Of a stretch of DNA of 64,000 nucleotides, positions 1-7,938 are shown in pieces. The position numbers and the translations under genes were made by a program. Each line of letters starts with the position of its first letter. Positions within the stretch are counted from its first letter, which is position 1. Origin of the DNA: Bacteroidota bacterium (GTDB lineage Bacteria; Bacteroidota; Bacteroidia; Chitinophagales; Saprospiraceae); contig WGNL01000013.1 of assembly GCA_016124585.1 (NCBI GenBank), positions 124,001 to 188,000 on the forward strand. Reading direction: 5' to 3'. The notes under the pieces were generated by a model. It was given only the letters and a program-made list of their open reading frames with translations. It ran no database searches and was not told the origin of the DNA.

Positions 1-57
1 GGCTTTTTATCCAGGCAAGTCAATTTTGACAAAGTAATTCAAAAGCCCTTTGTTTAA
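1..57 (+). CDS. Possible 3' end of a T9SS cargo gene (truncated by window edge)
   Basis: The first reading frame is open from base 1 to a TAA at 55-57 and gives GFLSRQVNFDKVIQKPFV. The pattern G-F-L...V-N-x-D-K-V-x-x-K-P-F-V resembles the last strand of type IX secretion sorting domains, and a strong terminator follows 30 bases later, as expected for the end of a gene. The second frame is also open for a shorter stretch (to 37), so the frame is not certain. The rest of the gene lies outside the window. Confidence 0.3.
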   Translation, partial: GFLSRQVNFDKVIQKPFV

Positions 58-86
58 GGTTGTTCATCCTTATTCAAAAAAATATG

Positions 87-115
87 AAGCCTGAGCTTAA
101 AGCTCAGGCTTTTTT
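87..115 (+). terminator. Rho-independent terminator
   Basis: The arms AAGCCTGAGCTT (87-98) and AAGCTCAGGCTT (100-111) are perfect complements around a minimal loop, so about 10 bp would form in practice, followed by a T run. It probably ends the gene whose tail lies at 1-57. Confidence 0.85.
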
Positions 116-485
116 ATTTGGTAAAATTGTTGAAAACAAAGCGAAAGGTTCTGAGGTGAAGGTAAAACCTTAAGCACATGAAGTACGTAGAAGAAAGAAA
201 TTTAAATTATTTTTTCGATAAATGTATTTTTGGAATAATGTTTGAATAAAGTCTTGCTGTTTAGATGTTTAACAATCAGTTTTTTACGAAATTATTTTTT
301 TATAAATTTTTAACAAAAACTGAAACCCAAAACACCCCCCATCACGTTATAGCTTAGAGAAAGCACCTAGATGGGATTTTAAAATAACTTTCACCGCAGC
401 AGGAGAACACAGGAAAAAGGCTTGATAGACTATAAACGTAAAGGCTTGGATTTTCTGATTCTGGTGCTGCCCATAACCGGGTCCC
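116..485. other. Intergenic region, AT-rich
   Basis: No convincing gene. A TAnnTTTG-type element (TATTTTTG, 225-232) on the plus strand could be the promoter of the coiled-coil gene, with TTTA about 20 bases upstream in place of TTTG. A 23-codon frame at 178-249 has no supporting feature. Otherwise I see only AT-rich sequence. Confidence 0.4.
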
Positions 486-1613
486 ATGAACAGCATGACA
501 AAAAAATTACCCTTGATTATAACGGCATCGGCCGTTTCACTTGCCCTAGTCGCCGTCATTCTTTACCAAGGTGGCTATATATCAGATCTAAAACAAACCA
601 TACAGAACAAAGACAAGAAAATCTTAGCAGTCAATCTTCAATTGGAGGAACAGGTTGGGATTTCAGCAGAGCTTGAAGCTAAGTTGCAAGTTTACAAAGA
701 CAGTGTGAACCTTTTGCTACTTGAAAACAAAGACCTGCATGCTAAAATAGAGACTTTAAAGGGCACTATTTCGAAGCTTAACCAAGTCATTCAAAAACAT
801 GACGACAAGGTTAACGAATTGACTTCTGAAATTAAAAAACTAAGAGAATCAGGGCAAAATAATGCCAACAGAATTAAAGACTTAGAGCAGCAGCGTGACA
901 ATCTGCTTAAAAAAATGGAAGCAATAGACCATGAACGGATTGCGCTCATGGAGGCTAGGAAAAAAAATGAAATTGACGAGCAAACTAACAATGCAAAAAT
1001 TGAAACTATAGAAAATTCAGCTCGTGTTGAAATGGATAAAGTCGATCCAGCGCCACTTATGCCAGCGCCTCCGGCCATCAACCAATCTCCTGCTGAGTCT
1101 AACACCCCTAATTTGAGTGGGCCAAATGTTTCAGAAGAGATGCAGGCGGCCATTATTTCAAGGCAGCAAGAGCGTCTATCAAACATTATGACTAAAACTC
1201 AGGTCAAGTTTGAATCCATTTCCCTTCGAAACCGTGAGGGTGGTAATGAATTGAAAAACATCAAGAAAAATGACAATGACTGGCGATACACTTTCATTGA
1301 TTTTGACCTTGACAATATTGATAGAGAGGCTATTATGGATGAGTATTTTGTCTTGCAGGTTTTCGACCTTGACAATAATGAAGTAATGCCTTTTAATGAA
1401 AAAAACATGGCTTTCCCAAAAAGTGAAATGGGAGCTATGGGCTATAAATTCAAGTACGACGGTAAGCCCGTCTCGATAAGATACATCAATACGCAGGCAA
1501 AAGAAGGCAGCAATTACGAAGTCCGACTGCTTTTTTTCAAAAAAGACCTTGCGTATGAGTTGGCCAACGGTAAAAAGAGGATAGTTGAATCAGGAAAAGT
1601 GACCGTTGACTGA
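486..1613 (+). CDS. Membrane-anchored coiled-coil protein of unknown function
   Basis: 375 residues. One hydrophobic segment at about residues 8-27 anchors the protein in the inner membrane, or acts as an uncleaved signal. Residues 30-170 are charged and heptad-like (runs of E, K, L, Q, N), typical of a long coiled coil. A Pro-rich linker follows at about 188-215, and a folded C-terminal domain of about 150 residues has beta-rich, acidic segments (FDLDN repeats twice). The layout suggests a scaffold reaching from the membrane to a C-terminal binding domain. An in-frame ATG at 495 is an equally good start. It lies 142 bases upstream of recF on the same strand, but recF has its own promoter element. 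I do not recognise the family. Confidence 0.7.
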   Translation: MNSMTKKLPLIITASAVSLALVAVILYQGGYISDLKQTIQNKDKKILAVNLQLEEQVGISAELEAKLQVYKDSVNLLLLENKDLHAKIETLKGTISKLNQVIQKHDDKVNELTSEIKKLRESGQNNANRIKDLEQQRDNLLKKMEAIDHERIALMEARKKNEIDEQTNNAKIETIENSARVEMDKVDPAPLMPAPPAINQSPAESNTPNLSGPNVSEEMQAAIISRQQERLSNIMTKTQVKFESISLRNREGGNELKNIKKNDNDWRYTFIDFDLDNIDREAIMDEYFVLQVFDLDNNEVMPFNEKNMAFPKSEMGAMGYKFKYDGKPVSIRYINTQAKEGSNYEVRLLFFKKDLAYELANGKKRIVESGKVTVD

Positions 1614-1743
1614 CCCTCAATTTTGGAAAGCCTTTATCTCAATAGAAGTTGTTTTTGGGCAGTGGCTTTAGGGCTACTGCCTTTTTTTATTTTTTCTTAC
1701 CCCCTTCCTTTTTATTTCCCCACCTTTTCAAAATAAGCTTGCC

Positions 1744-1751
1744 TATTTTTG
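1744..1751 (+). promoter_or_regulatory. Candidate -7 promoter element for recF
   Basis: TATTTTTG fits the Bacteroidota TAnnTTTG element. It lies only 4 bases before the recF ATG, so a transcript from it would be leaderless or nearly so. No clear TTTG -33 partner is visible. Confidence 0.4.
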
Positions 1752-1755
1752 TAGG

Positions 1756-2853
1756 ATGTACTTGAAGCAAATCAAGCTTACCAATTTCAGGAATTACGCA
1801 TTCCAATCAATAGGTTTTTCGGAACGCCTCAACCTTATTTCAGGGTTAAACGGCATGGGCAAAACCAACTTACTTGATGCAGTTTATTACCTGTGCATGG
1901 GCAAAAGCCATTTCCAGAGTACGGATAAAAACGTGGTAAAAAAAGGAGAAGCTTTCTTCCGATTGGAAGGTGATTTCCTGTTGGAGAAAGATGAAAAAAT
2001 AGTGGCAAAAGTAGTGCCCAGTGAACAAAAAACAATCGAAAGGAACAATACCCCATACCCTCGTATTTCCGAACATGTTGGGTTGCTGCCCATTGTTTTC
2101 ATGGCCCCAGATGACACGGCATTGGCCCTGGAGGGAAGTGAGGAGCGGCGGCGTTTTATGGACAACTCGCTATGTCAACTTGACCAGCAATACCTAGAAT
2201 CACTGGTGGCTTATAATAAGTTACTTGAAAAAAGAAATGCAATACTTAGGCAATTTGCTGCACATGGTGGCTTCAACCAAGTTTTAATTGAAACCTACAA
2301 CCATCAATTGACGGAGCCAGCTACCTATGTTTTTGAAAAAAGAAAATGGTTTAATTCACTTTTTCAGCCGCTTTTCAATCATTTTTATGCTTCGATTAGT
2401 CAAGAAGCAGAGCCAGTTGAATGCAACTACCGTTCACAGTTGTATGATTCAGGTCTAGAGCATTTACTTACGAATAGCTTGGAGAAAGACCGTCAATTGC
2501 AGCGAACAAGTTGTGGGATTCATCGTGACGACCTAGCTTTTCACCTAAAAAACTTACCCCTCAAGCGATTTGCATCGCAAGGCCAACTTAAATCTTTTGT
2601 GATTTCGATGAAACTTGCGCAATACGAATTGTTGAGGCAACACAAACAAAAACTGCCCATTTTATTACTTGATGACTTATTTGACAAATTAGATGACCGA
2701 CGTGCAAGCCAGTTAATTGAGCTATTGGTCAATGGTGATTTTGGGCAAGTTTTCATTACCGACACCCATCCTGAGCGGGCAGCAGAAATGACAAGTAGTT
2801 TCAATGGCGACTATAAAAAATTTATGGTTGAAAACGGAGTTGTTTTGGAATGA
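1756..2853 (+). CDS. recF: DNA replication and repair protein RecF
   Basis: 365 residues, the usual RecF length. RecF is an SMC-like ATPase that binds gapped DNA and, with RecO and RecR, loads RecA during recombinational repair. Walker A is GLNGMGKT at residues 30-37. The ABC-type signature is the SQGQLKSF segment near residue 275, and Walker B with its acidic pair is LPILLLDDLFDKLD at 300-313 (D306, D307). The N-terminal motif LTNFRNY is typical. It is not beside dnaA or dnaN here, unlike in many bacteria. Its stop is 3 bases from the end of the convergent FG-GAP gene, so the two transcripts probably overlap at their 3' ends. Confidence 0.97.
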   Translation: MYLKQIKLTNFRNYAFQSIGFSERLNLISGLNGMGKTNLLDAVYYLCMGKSHFQSTDKNVVKKGEAFFRLEGDFLLEKDEKIVAKVVPSEQKTIERNNTPYPRISEHVGLLPIVFMAPDDTALALEGSEERRRFMDNSLCQLDQQYLESLVAYNKLLEKRNAILRQFAAHGGFNQVLIETYNHQLTEPATYVFEKRKWFNSLFQPLFNHFYASISQEAEPVECNYRSQLYDSGLEHLLTNSLEKDRQLQRTSCGIHRDDLAFHLKNLPLKRFASQGQLKSFVISMKLAQYELLRQHKQKLPILLLDDLFDKLDDRRASQLIELLVNGDFGQVFITDTHPERAAEMTSSFNGDYKKFMVENGVVLE

Positions 2854-2856
2854 CTA

Positions 2857-4665
2857 TTAGGTTTTCAACAGTATTTTGGTCATCATTTTGCCTCCAATTT
2901 GGACTTGAACAAAGTAAATGCCTGGTGAAAAATTAGACGCATCTATTTTGATCGAATTAAATTTGGCATCCATTTTTATGTCCTTGACACTGTGCATTTT
3001 TTGGCCAATTGCGTTCAGGACATTTACTTGGAAACTCTCAGAAAAAAATAACCCTCCTTCGAACAAAATTGAAAAACTTTGATTTGTTGGATTGGGCTGA
3101 ATTTCAAAATTTAGCTTTACCTCAGAGTTTTCATCTGTTGCGCTCGACATCCCAATGTCATGCGGAGAAGGCATCCCGATTGGAGCAATCCATTTTAAAG
3201 TATCTGGTTCAGGTGCTGGTTCAACAATGACGATTTTTGTCTCTCCTTCAGTTACCTCCAATATCTGATTGGCAGCCACATTCTCAAAACTATCAATAAT
3301 TCCACTTGGCCAATTCAAGGTTAACAAGTCAACTAGCCCCGCACTCCCAAGACCAACGTGCTGCACTAAACTGTTTTGAGATGCCCAGCCACTTCCACCA
3401 TTTACCTCTTTGACCAAAGTTCTGTCTCCTATTTTAAACAGAAGCCTTGCACCAATTCCAGCGCTATTCGATTCAACACCGTTCAATTTTACCTTCAACC
3501 AATTATTCTCATTTGAATCATTGTTTCTGAAAAGTTGGTTGCCCAAAACACCTGAATTGTTGGCCAATAAAATGTCAATCCTGCCATCATTATCAAAGTC
3601 AAAACAACCAAAACCATAGCCAGCTTCCATACTTTGCAAAGGTGAATCTGCGCTCACAACAGAAAATGTGTTATTCCCATTATTTCTATAAAGCAGATTA
3701 GGTTTGGGAGAAAAATAGCCATCGTTTGCGACGTAGATATCTTGCCAACCGTCATTATCAAAGTCAAAAAAACTGCACCCCCACCCCATTCCAGTATCCC
3801 CTACTCCAGCTGTTTGGCTAATATCCGTGAAGCTGCCATTGCCATTATTTAACAACAGGGTATTAGCCCCTAAATTGGTAATGTAAATGTCAAGCCAGCC
3901 ATCGTTGTTCACATCACCGACATCCACGCCCATACCCATTGCTGCGATGTTGGCACCTGAAATAACTGAAACATTGGAAAATGTGCCGTTGCCATTGTTT
4001 CGATAAAGTATATTTGGAATGTTAGCATCATGTGTTAGATAAAGGTCCGGGTCGCCATCATTGTCATAATCAACGAAAACTGCACCCATTGAAATAGACG
4101 GATCCGAAGCCCCAGAGATAATGGTAATATTTGAGAATGTGCCATTGCCATTGTTGTGATATAGAATGTTTTCCATGCCAAGCCTTGCAAGGTAAATATC
4201 CAGCCAGCCATCCATATCCACATCAGCCAAAAGTGCCGCCTTTACTTTTGTCCCAGTTCCGACTCCAGCAGATAATGCCATGTCAGTAAAAGTACCATCT
4301 TGATTATTGAAGAACAAGGAATTTCCTTCATCCCGAGCTGCAATGAAAAGATCGAGCCACCCATCATTATTCAAATCGCCCCATACGGCAAATTGTGCTG
4401 AATTGCTCGTTGTAATGCCTGCCATCTCGGTTGCATTCGCAAAACTGCCGTCGCCATTATTCCTATAAAGTTGCCCGCCTAATATACTTCTAGTCGCAAA
4501 AATATCGTCCAACCCATCATTGTTGTAGTCAGCAATGGCAACTCCATTGTTCAAGCCAAGTTGAACAATTCCAGCCTCCTGTGTAATGTCGATGAAATCG
4601 ACTTGTGCTTGATTGTATTGCCCAAAAAAGGAGCAAAAAATAAGAAGCAAGTAACACTTCTTCAT
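2857..4665 (-). CDS. FG-GAP/VCBS repeat protein with ASPIC/UnbV domain and T9SS sorting domain
   Basis: 602 residues. A signal peptide (residues 1-20, ending NQAQ) is followed by at least seven FG-GAP/VCBS repeats with acidic calcium-binding loops of the type D-x-N-x-D-G (for example NDGWLD, NDGDPD, NDGRID). This is the beta-propeller fold also found in integrins and CRTAC1. An ASPIC/UnbV-like domain sits at about 395-480 (NSAGIGARL...GSGWASQ...LNWPSG). The last 80 residues (IQPNPTNQSF...GIYFVQVQ...KILLKT) are a type A T9SS sorting signal, so the protein should be exported and attached to, or released from, the cell surface. The role is unknown; adhesion or ligand binding is likely for this fold. 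Two stop codons lie in tandem (TAA then TAG). Confidence 0.88.
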   Translation of the reverse strand: MKKCYLLLIFCSFFGQYNQAQVDFIDITQEAGIVQLGLNNGVAIADYNNDGLDDIFATRSILGGQLYRNNGDGSFANATEMAGITTSNSAQFAVWGDLNNDGWLDLFIAARDEGNSLFFNNQDGTFTDMALSAGVGTGTKVKAALLADVDMDGWLDIYLARLGMENILYHNNGNGTFSNITIISGASDPSISMGAVFVDYDNDGDPDLYLTHDANIPNILYRNNGNGTFSNVSVISGANIAAMGMGVDVGDVNNDGWLDIYITNLGANTLLLNNGNGSFTDISQTAGVGDTGMGWGCSFFDFDNDGWQDIYVANDGYFSPKPNLLYRNNGNNTFSVVSADSPLQSMEAGYGFGCFDFDNDGRIDILLANNSGVLGNQLFRNNDSNENNWLKVKLNGVESNSAGIGARLLFKIGDRTLVKEVNGGSGWASQNSLVQHVGLGSAGLVDLLTLNWPSGIIDSFENVAANQILEVTEGETKIVIVEPAPEPDTLKWIAPIGMPSPHDIGMSSATDENSEVKLNFEIQPNPTNQSFSILFEGGLFFSESFQVNVLNAIGQKMHSVKDIKMDAKFNSIKIDASNFSPGIYFVQVQIGGKMMTKILLKT

Positions 4666-4781
4666 TTGGAAAATGAATTTTCACAAATTTAATAAGCGTC
4701 AGGAATTTCCAAAGCAAGTTTATTTATACATTTCACAAAAACAAAAATGAGTCTATTGTAATTTGGTGAATCAAAAATCCC

Positions 4782-4789
4782 TACCTTTG
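4782..4789 (+). promoter_or_regulatory. Promoter -7 element for rpsO
   Basis: TACCTTTG matches the Bacteroidota TAnnTTTG element exactly. A TTTG lies at 4762-4765, 16 bases upstream, which is shorter than the usual 19-21. The leader to the rpsO ATG would be about 155 nt. Confidence 0.65.
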
Positions 4790-4796
4790 CGCCGCT

Positions 4797-4948
4797 GTAA
4801 CTGATTTCCGTAATCACTAACGGCTAAAAACAGGCTCATGGGATGAGTTGATGTTTTTTTCAAAATGGTTTTACAAAATTCCAATTTGTTGAAAATCAAC
4901 AAGTTACAGCAACATGAGCGGTGTTTTTTGCGCAATTTTTTAGTTTTA
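4797..4948 (+). promoter_or_regulatory. Structured leader of rpsO, possible S15 autoregulation site
   Basis: The leader holds CCGT...ACGG (about 4808-4823) and a CTCAT-GGG-ATGAG hairpin (4835-4847), followed a few bases later by a run of seven T (4854-4860), which looks like a weak attenuator. S15 is known to control its own mRNA in several bacteria through unrelated leader structures. That this leader does so here is inference. Confidence 0.3.
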
Positions 4949-5224
4949 ATGGCAGTTTATTTAACGAACGAGAAGAAGCAAGAAATCTTCCAAAAGTACG
5001 GCGGTAACGAAAACAATACCGGTTCAATTGAAGGACAAGTCGCACTTTTCACCTACCGCATCAAAAGCCTTTCCGAGCATCTCAACAAATTCAAGAAGGA
5101 CCACGCTACTCGTCGCAGCCTAATCATGATGGTTGGTAAGCGTAAAAGCCTGCTTGAGTACCTCAAGCGCAAGGACATTACCAAGTATCGTGCGCTGATT
5201 CAGGAGCTAGGCCTACGTGGTTAA
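4949..5224 (+). CDS. rpsO: 30S ribosomal protein S15
   Basis: 91 residues. S15 binds the central domain of 16S rRNA and helps bridge to the 50S subunit. Residues after MAVYLTNEKK match the family: GSIEGQVALFTYRI, LSEHL..H..DHATRRSL, GKRKSLLEYLKRKD and Y..LI..LGLR. The frame stays open upstream to an ATG at 4865, but the extra 28 residues look nothing like S15 and overlap the structured leader, so the ATG at 4949 is taken as the start. A strong terminator follows, then pnp, which is the conserved rpsO-pnp order. Confidence 0.96.
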   Translation: MAVYLTNEKKQEIFQKYGGNENNTGSIEGQVALFTYRIKSLSEHLNKFKKDHATRRSLIMMVGKRKSLLEYLKRKDITKYRALIQELGLRG

Positions 5225-5232
5225 GAAAACAA

Positions 5233-5277
5233 AACCGGAACAGCGCACATCTAAGTAACCTGTTCCGGTTCTTTTTT
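5233..5277 (+). terminator. Terminator after rpsO
   Basis: Perfect 10-bp stem AACCGGAACA (5233-5242) with TGTTCCGGTT (5261-5270), an 18-nt loop and a T6 run. It separates rpsO from pnp, although partial read-through is possible. Confidence 0.85.
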
Positions 5278-5294
5278 CATTTCATTAAAACAGA

Positions 5295-5334
5295 AACGAT
5301 TGCAACTGGGGCACTGCCCCTTTATTCGTTGCTT
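5295..5334 (+). promoter_or_regulatory. Stem-loop in the pnp upstream region
   Basis: GGGGC-ACT-GCCCC (5308-5320) is flanked by GCAAC (5302-5306) and GTTGC (5328-5332), which extend the stem across an internal loop. It lies between the rpsO terminator and pnp. In E. coli the pnp leader hairpin is the target of RNase III/PNPase autoregulation; a similar role here is only a suggestion. No clear TAnnTTTG promoter is visible before pnp. Confidence 0.35.
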
Positions 5335-5452
5335 TTATACTCAAATCCCGATAATACGGGTTCTGGCTTTTAGCTGGATATGAACAGTAACTACAGTATC
5401 ATTATATAATCCGGTCTGGCAAACGGCTAGGCCACAATCACTCAAGTTTAAA

Positions 5453-7720
5453 ATGGGTAAACAAATTCCAACAACCACCTCGTTTAACTTGCCTGATGGC
5501 AAAGAGGTGACCATCGAAACGGGCAAACTTGCTGCCCAAGCCGATGGGTCTGCCGTCATTAGGGTCGGCAACACTATGCTGCTGGCTACCGTTGTCGCAG
5601 CAAAAACCGTCAAAGAAGGCCAGTCATTTTTTCCGCTTTCTGTTGACTACATGGAAAAATTTGCTGCAGCGGGTCGAATCCCCGGCAATTTCTTCCGCAG
5701 GGAAGCCAAACTTTCCGACTACGAAGTACTGACTTCCCGCCTTGTCGACCGTGCTATTCGCCCACTCTTTCCTGATGGTTTCATGGAAGAAACCCAAGTT
5801 ATCATTCAGTTGATTTCTGGCGACAAGGAAGAATTACCAGATGCTTATGCAGCGTTGGCGGCTTCTGCTGCACTTACCCTCGCTGATATTCCTTGGCAAG
5901 GCCCAATTTCCGAGTGCCGTGTTGCCCGCATCAATGGTGAATTTGTCGTGAACCCAAGTAAAACTGCCTCCGCAAATGCAGATTTGAACATCATAGTTGC
6001 GGCAGATTTGAAAAACATCATGATGGTGGAAGGCGAAGCCGCTGAATGTTCTGAACACGACTTGGTTGCTGCCATCAAAGTTGGACACGAAGCCATCAAA
6101 GTACAGTGCAACGCCCAATTGGCGCTTGCTCAAAAAGTTGGTGGAGTAGCTTTGACAAAGCGGGAAGTGCCAGAAATATATGAGAACGAAGAAATCAAAA
6201 GCCGAGTTGCTGAACTAGCCAAGGACAAGATTTACGAAGTTGCAAAAGGTTTCCTAGACAAAGGGGAACGGAAAAAAAAGTTTGCAGAAATTGAAGAAAG
6301 CGTCATAGAGACCTTCACAGCCGAAAAGGACGAAGAGTTCATGGAGGAGCACAAAGGCTACATCAAAGAATGTATCGGAAGCTTGAAGAAAAAAGTGGTA
6401 CGAAACATGGTGCTGACCGATGCTGTTCGTCTGGACGGACGTAAGTCTGATGAAATTCGCCATATCTGGTGCGAGGTGGATTATCTTCCTTCACCACACG
6501 GATCATCTCTTTTCACTCGTGGTGAAACTCAATCTTTGACCACTGTCACTCTTGGTACAAAACTCGATGAGGCCATGATAGATACAGCTATGGAACTGTA
6601 CCATGAGAAGTTTATTCTTCATTATAATTTCCCACCATATTCTGTTGGTGAAACAAAGCCACTTCGGGCACCAGGCCGTCGAGAAATTGGCCATGCCAAT
6701 CTCGCCAGCCGTTCATTGAAAATGATGATGCCGGATTCATTCCCGTACACGGTTCGGGTGGTTTCTGATATCCTCGAAAGTAATGGATCTTCATCAATGG
6801 CGACTGTTTGCGCTGGGTCTCTGGCACTTATGGACGCTGGGGTTCCATTCAAAAAACCAATGTCAGGTATTGCCATGGGTATGATTGCCGAAGGTGAAAA
6901 GTACGCCATCCTCAGTGACATTCTTGGTGACGAGGATGCACTTGGTGATATGGACTTCAAAGTAACCGGCACTGCTGATGGCATTTGTGGCTGCCAGATG
7001 GATATCAAAATCGATGGGTTGAGCTACGAAGTTTTAGAACAAGCATTGGTTCAGGCTAAACAAGGCCGTATCCATATTTTGTCGAAAATGGCAGAAGCGA
7101 TGGCAGAACCTAGGGAAGACCTCAAACCACATGCACCTCGTATTGTGGAAATGTTTATCGACAAGAGCTTTATCGGTGCTGTGATTGGGCCAGGTGGTAA
7201 AATCATTCAGGAAATTCAAAGCACAACTGGTACTATCATCAATATCGAAGAAATCGGTGACCAAGGCCGTGTTACTATCGCCAGCCCAAACAAGGCCAAT
7301 ATTGATGCGGCACTTTCTAGGGTGCGCCAAATTACCTTCACGCCATCAGTTGGTGATGTTTACGAAGCTGTTGTAAAAACAGTTATGCCGTATGGCGTCT
7401 TTGTTGATTTCAGCGGAAAAAGCGGTCTTCTTCACGTTACTGAAATGTCGCACACCCGTATTGACAAAGTTGAAGACGTTTTCCAAGAAGGCGACCCTGT
7501 GAAAGTCAAACTGATTGGTATTGATAAAACAACTGGTAAATTCCGACTTTCCCGAAAGGCTCTGATGGTAAAACCAGATGGCACGATGCCAACTGACGAT
7601 GAATACCTTGACAACGGTGATGGCGGAGGCGGCGGAAACCGTGGAGGTGGTGGCCATCGTGGTGGCGGAAACCGTGGAGGTGGTGGCCATCGTGGTGGCG
7701 GAGGCGGTGGAAGAAGATAG
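5453..7720 (+). CDS. pnp: Polyribonucleotide nucleotidyltransferase (PNPase)
   Basis: 755 residues. PNPase degrades RNA 3' to 5' by phosphorolysis, giving nucleoside diphosphates, and acts as a trimer in the cytoplasm. Domains in order: first RNase PH-like core (about 10-140), helical linker (about 240-310), second, catalytic RNase PH-like core (about 325-545, with LRAPGRREIGH and the D-x-x-x-D pair near DILGDEDALGDMD), KH domain with GPGGKIIQ (about 555-615) and S1 domain (about 625-695, VGDVYEAVVKTVMPYGVFVDF). The last 35 residues are an unusual Gly-Arg-His-Asn tail made partly from a duplicated 33-bp unit; such RGG-like tails usually bind RNA. It follows rpsO, the conserved neighbour. Confidence 0.97.
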   Translation: MGKQIPTTTSFNLPDGKEVTIETGKLAAQADGSAVIRVGNTMLLATVVAAKTVKEGQSFFPLSVDYMEKFAAAGRIPGNFFRREAKLSDYEVLTSRLVDRAIRPLFPDGFMEETQVIIQLISGDKEELPDAYAALAASAALTLADIPWQGPISECRVARINGEFVVNPSKTASANADLNIIVAADLKNIMMVEGEAAECSEHDLVAAIKVGHEAIKVQCNAQLALAQKVGGVALTKREVPEIYENEEIKSRVAELAKDKIYEVAKGFLDKGERKKKFAEIEESVIETFTAEKDEEFMEEHKGYIKECIGSLKKKVVRNMVLTDAVRLDGRKSDEIRHIWCEVDYLPSPHGSSLFTRGETQSLTTVTLGTKLDEAMIDTAMELYHEKFILHYNFPPYSVGETKPLRAPGRREIGHANLASRSLKMMMPDSFPYTVRVVSDILESNGSSSMATVCAGSLALMDAGVPFKKPMSGIAMGMIAEGEKYAILSDILGDEDALGDMDFKVTGTADGICGCQMDIKIDGLSYEVLEQALVQAKQGRIHILSKMAEAMAEPREDLKPHAPRIVEMFIDKSFIGAVIGPGGKIIQEIQSTTGTIINIEEIGDQGRVTIASPNKANIDAALSRVRQITFTPSVGDVYEAVVKTVMPYGVFVDFSGKSGLLHVTEMSHTRIDKVEDVFQEGDPVKVKLIGIDKTTGKFRLSRKALMVKPDGTMPTDDEYLDNGDGGGGGNRGGGGHRGGGNRGGGGHRGGGGGGRR
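7634..7699 (+). repeat. Tandem 33-bp duplication in the pnp tail
   Basis: Two identical 33-bp units (7634-7666 and 7667-7699) each encode GNRGGGGHRGG. They are identical base for base, which points to a recent duplication by slippage or unequal exchange. Confidence 0.95.
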
Positions 7721-7778
7721 TCTCTTTCTTTTTACATCCTCTTTTTTTATGATAATTTGATTTTCAATAGAATAAATT

Positions 7779-7808
7779 GCGGCCAGGTTTTTCAATCTGG
7801 CCGCTTTT
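7779..7808 (+). terminator. Terminator after pnp
   Basis: GCGGCCAG (7779-7786) pairs perfectly with CTGGCCGC (7797-7804), with a 10-nt loop, followed by TTTT. Confidence 0.8.
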
Positions 7809-7849
7809 CATTTTGAAAAACAGGTTAGACAGTGAGTTTTTTCAAATTA

Positions 7850-7881
7850 TTTGGCTCAATACAAACTTGGATATACCTTTG
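7850..7881 (+). promoter_or_regulatory. Promoter for the GlgE-like gene
   Basis: TTTG (7850-7853), 20 bases, then TACCTTTG (7874-7881): both elements and the spacing match the Bacteroidota primary sigma consensus TTTG-N19-21-TAnnTTTG. Transcription should begin about 50 bases before the ATG at 7939. Confidence 0.8.
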
Positions 7882-7938
7882 AACGGTAGAGCAAAACCTA
7901 ACCATAACTGAATTCTTTAACATCCTGATACTCAAAAA

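Noticed and set aside
178-249. 23-codon open frame starting with ATG in the first intergenic region
   Set aside because: No signal, promoter or terminator supports it, and short frames like this are expected by chance.
4865-4948. Upstream ATG extension of rpsO by 28 residues
   Set aside because: The extra residues do not match S15 and overlap the structured leader; the family start is at 4949.
5834-6133. Antisense open frames inside pnp and other large genes
   Set aside because: They mirror codon bias of the real genes on the opposite strand and show no domain or start-site support.
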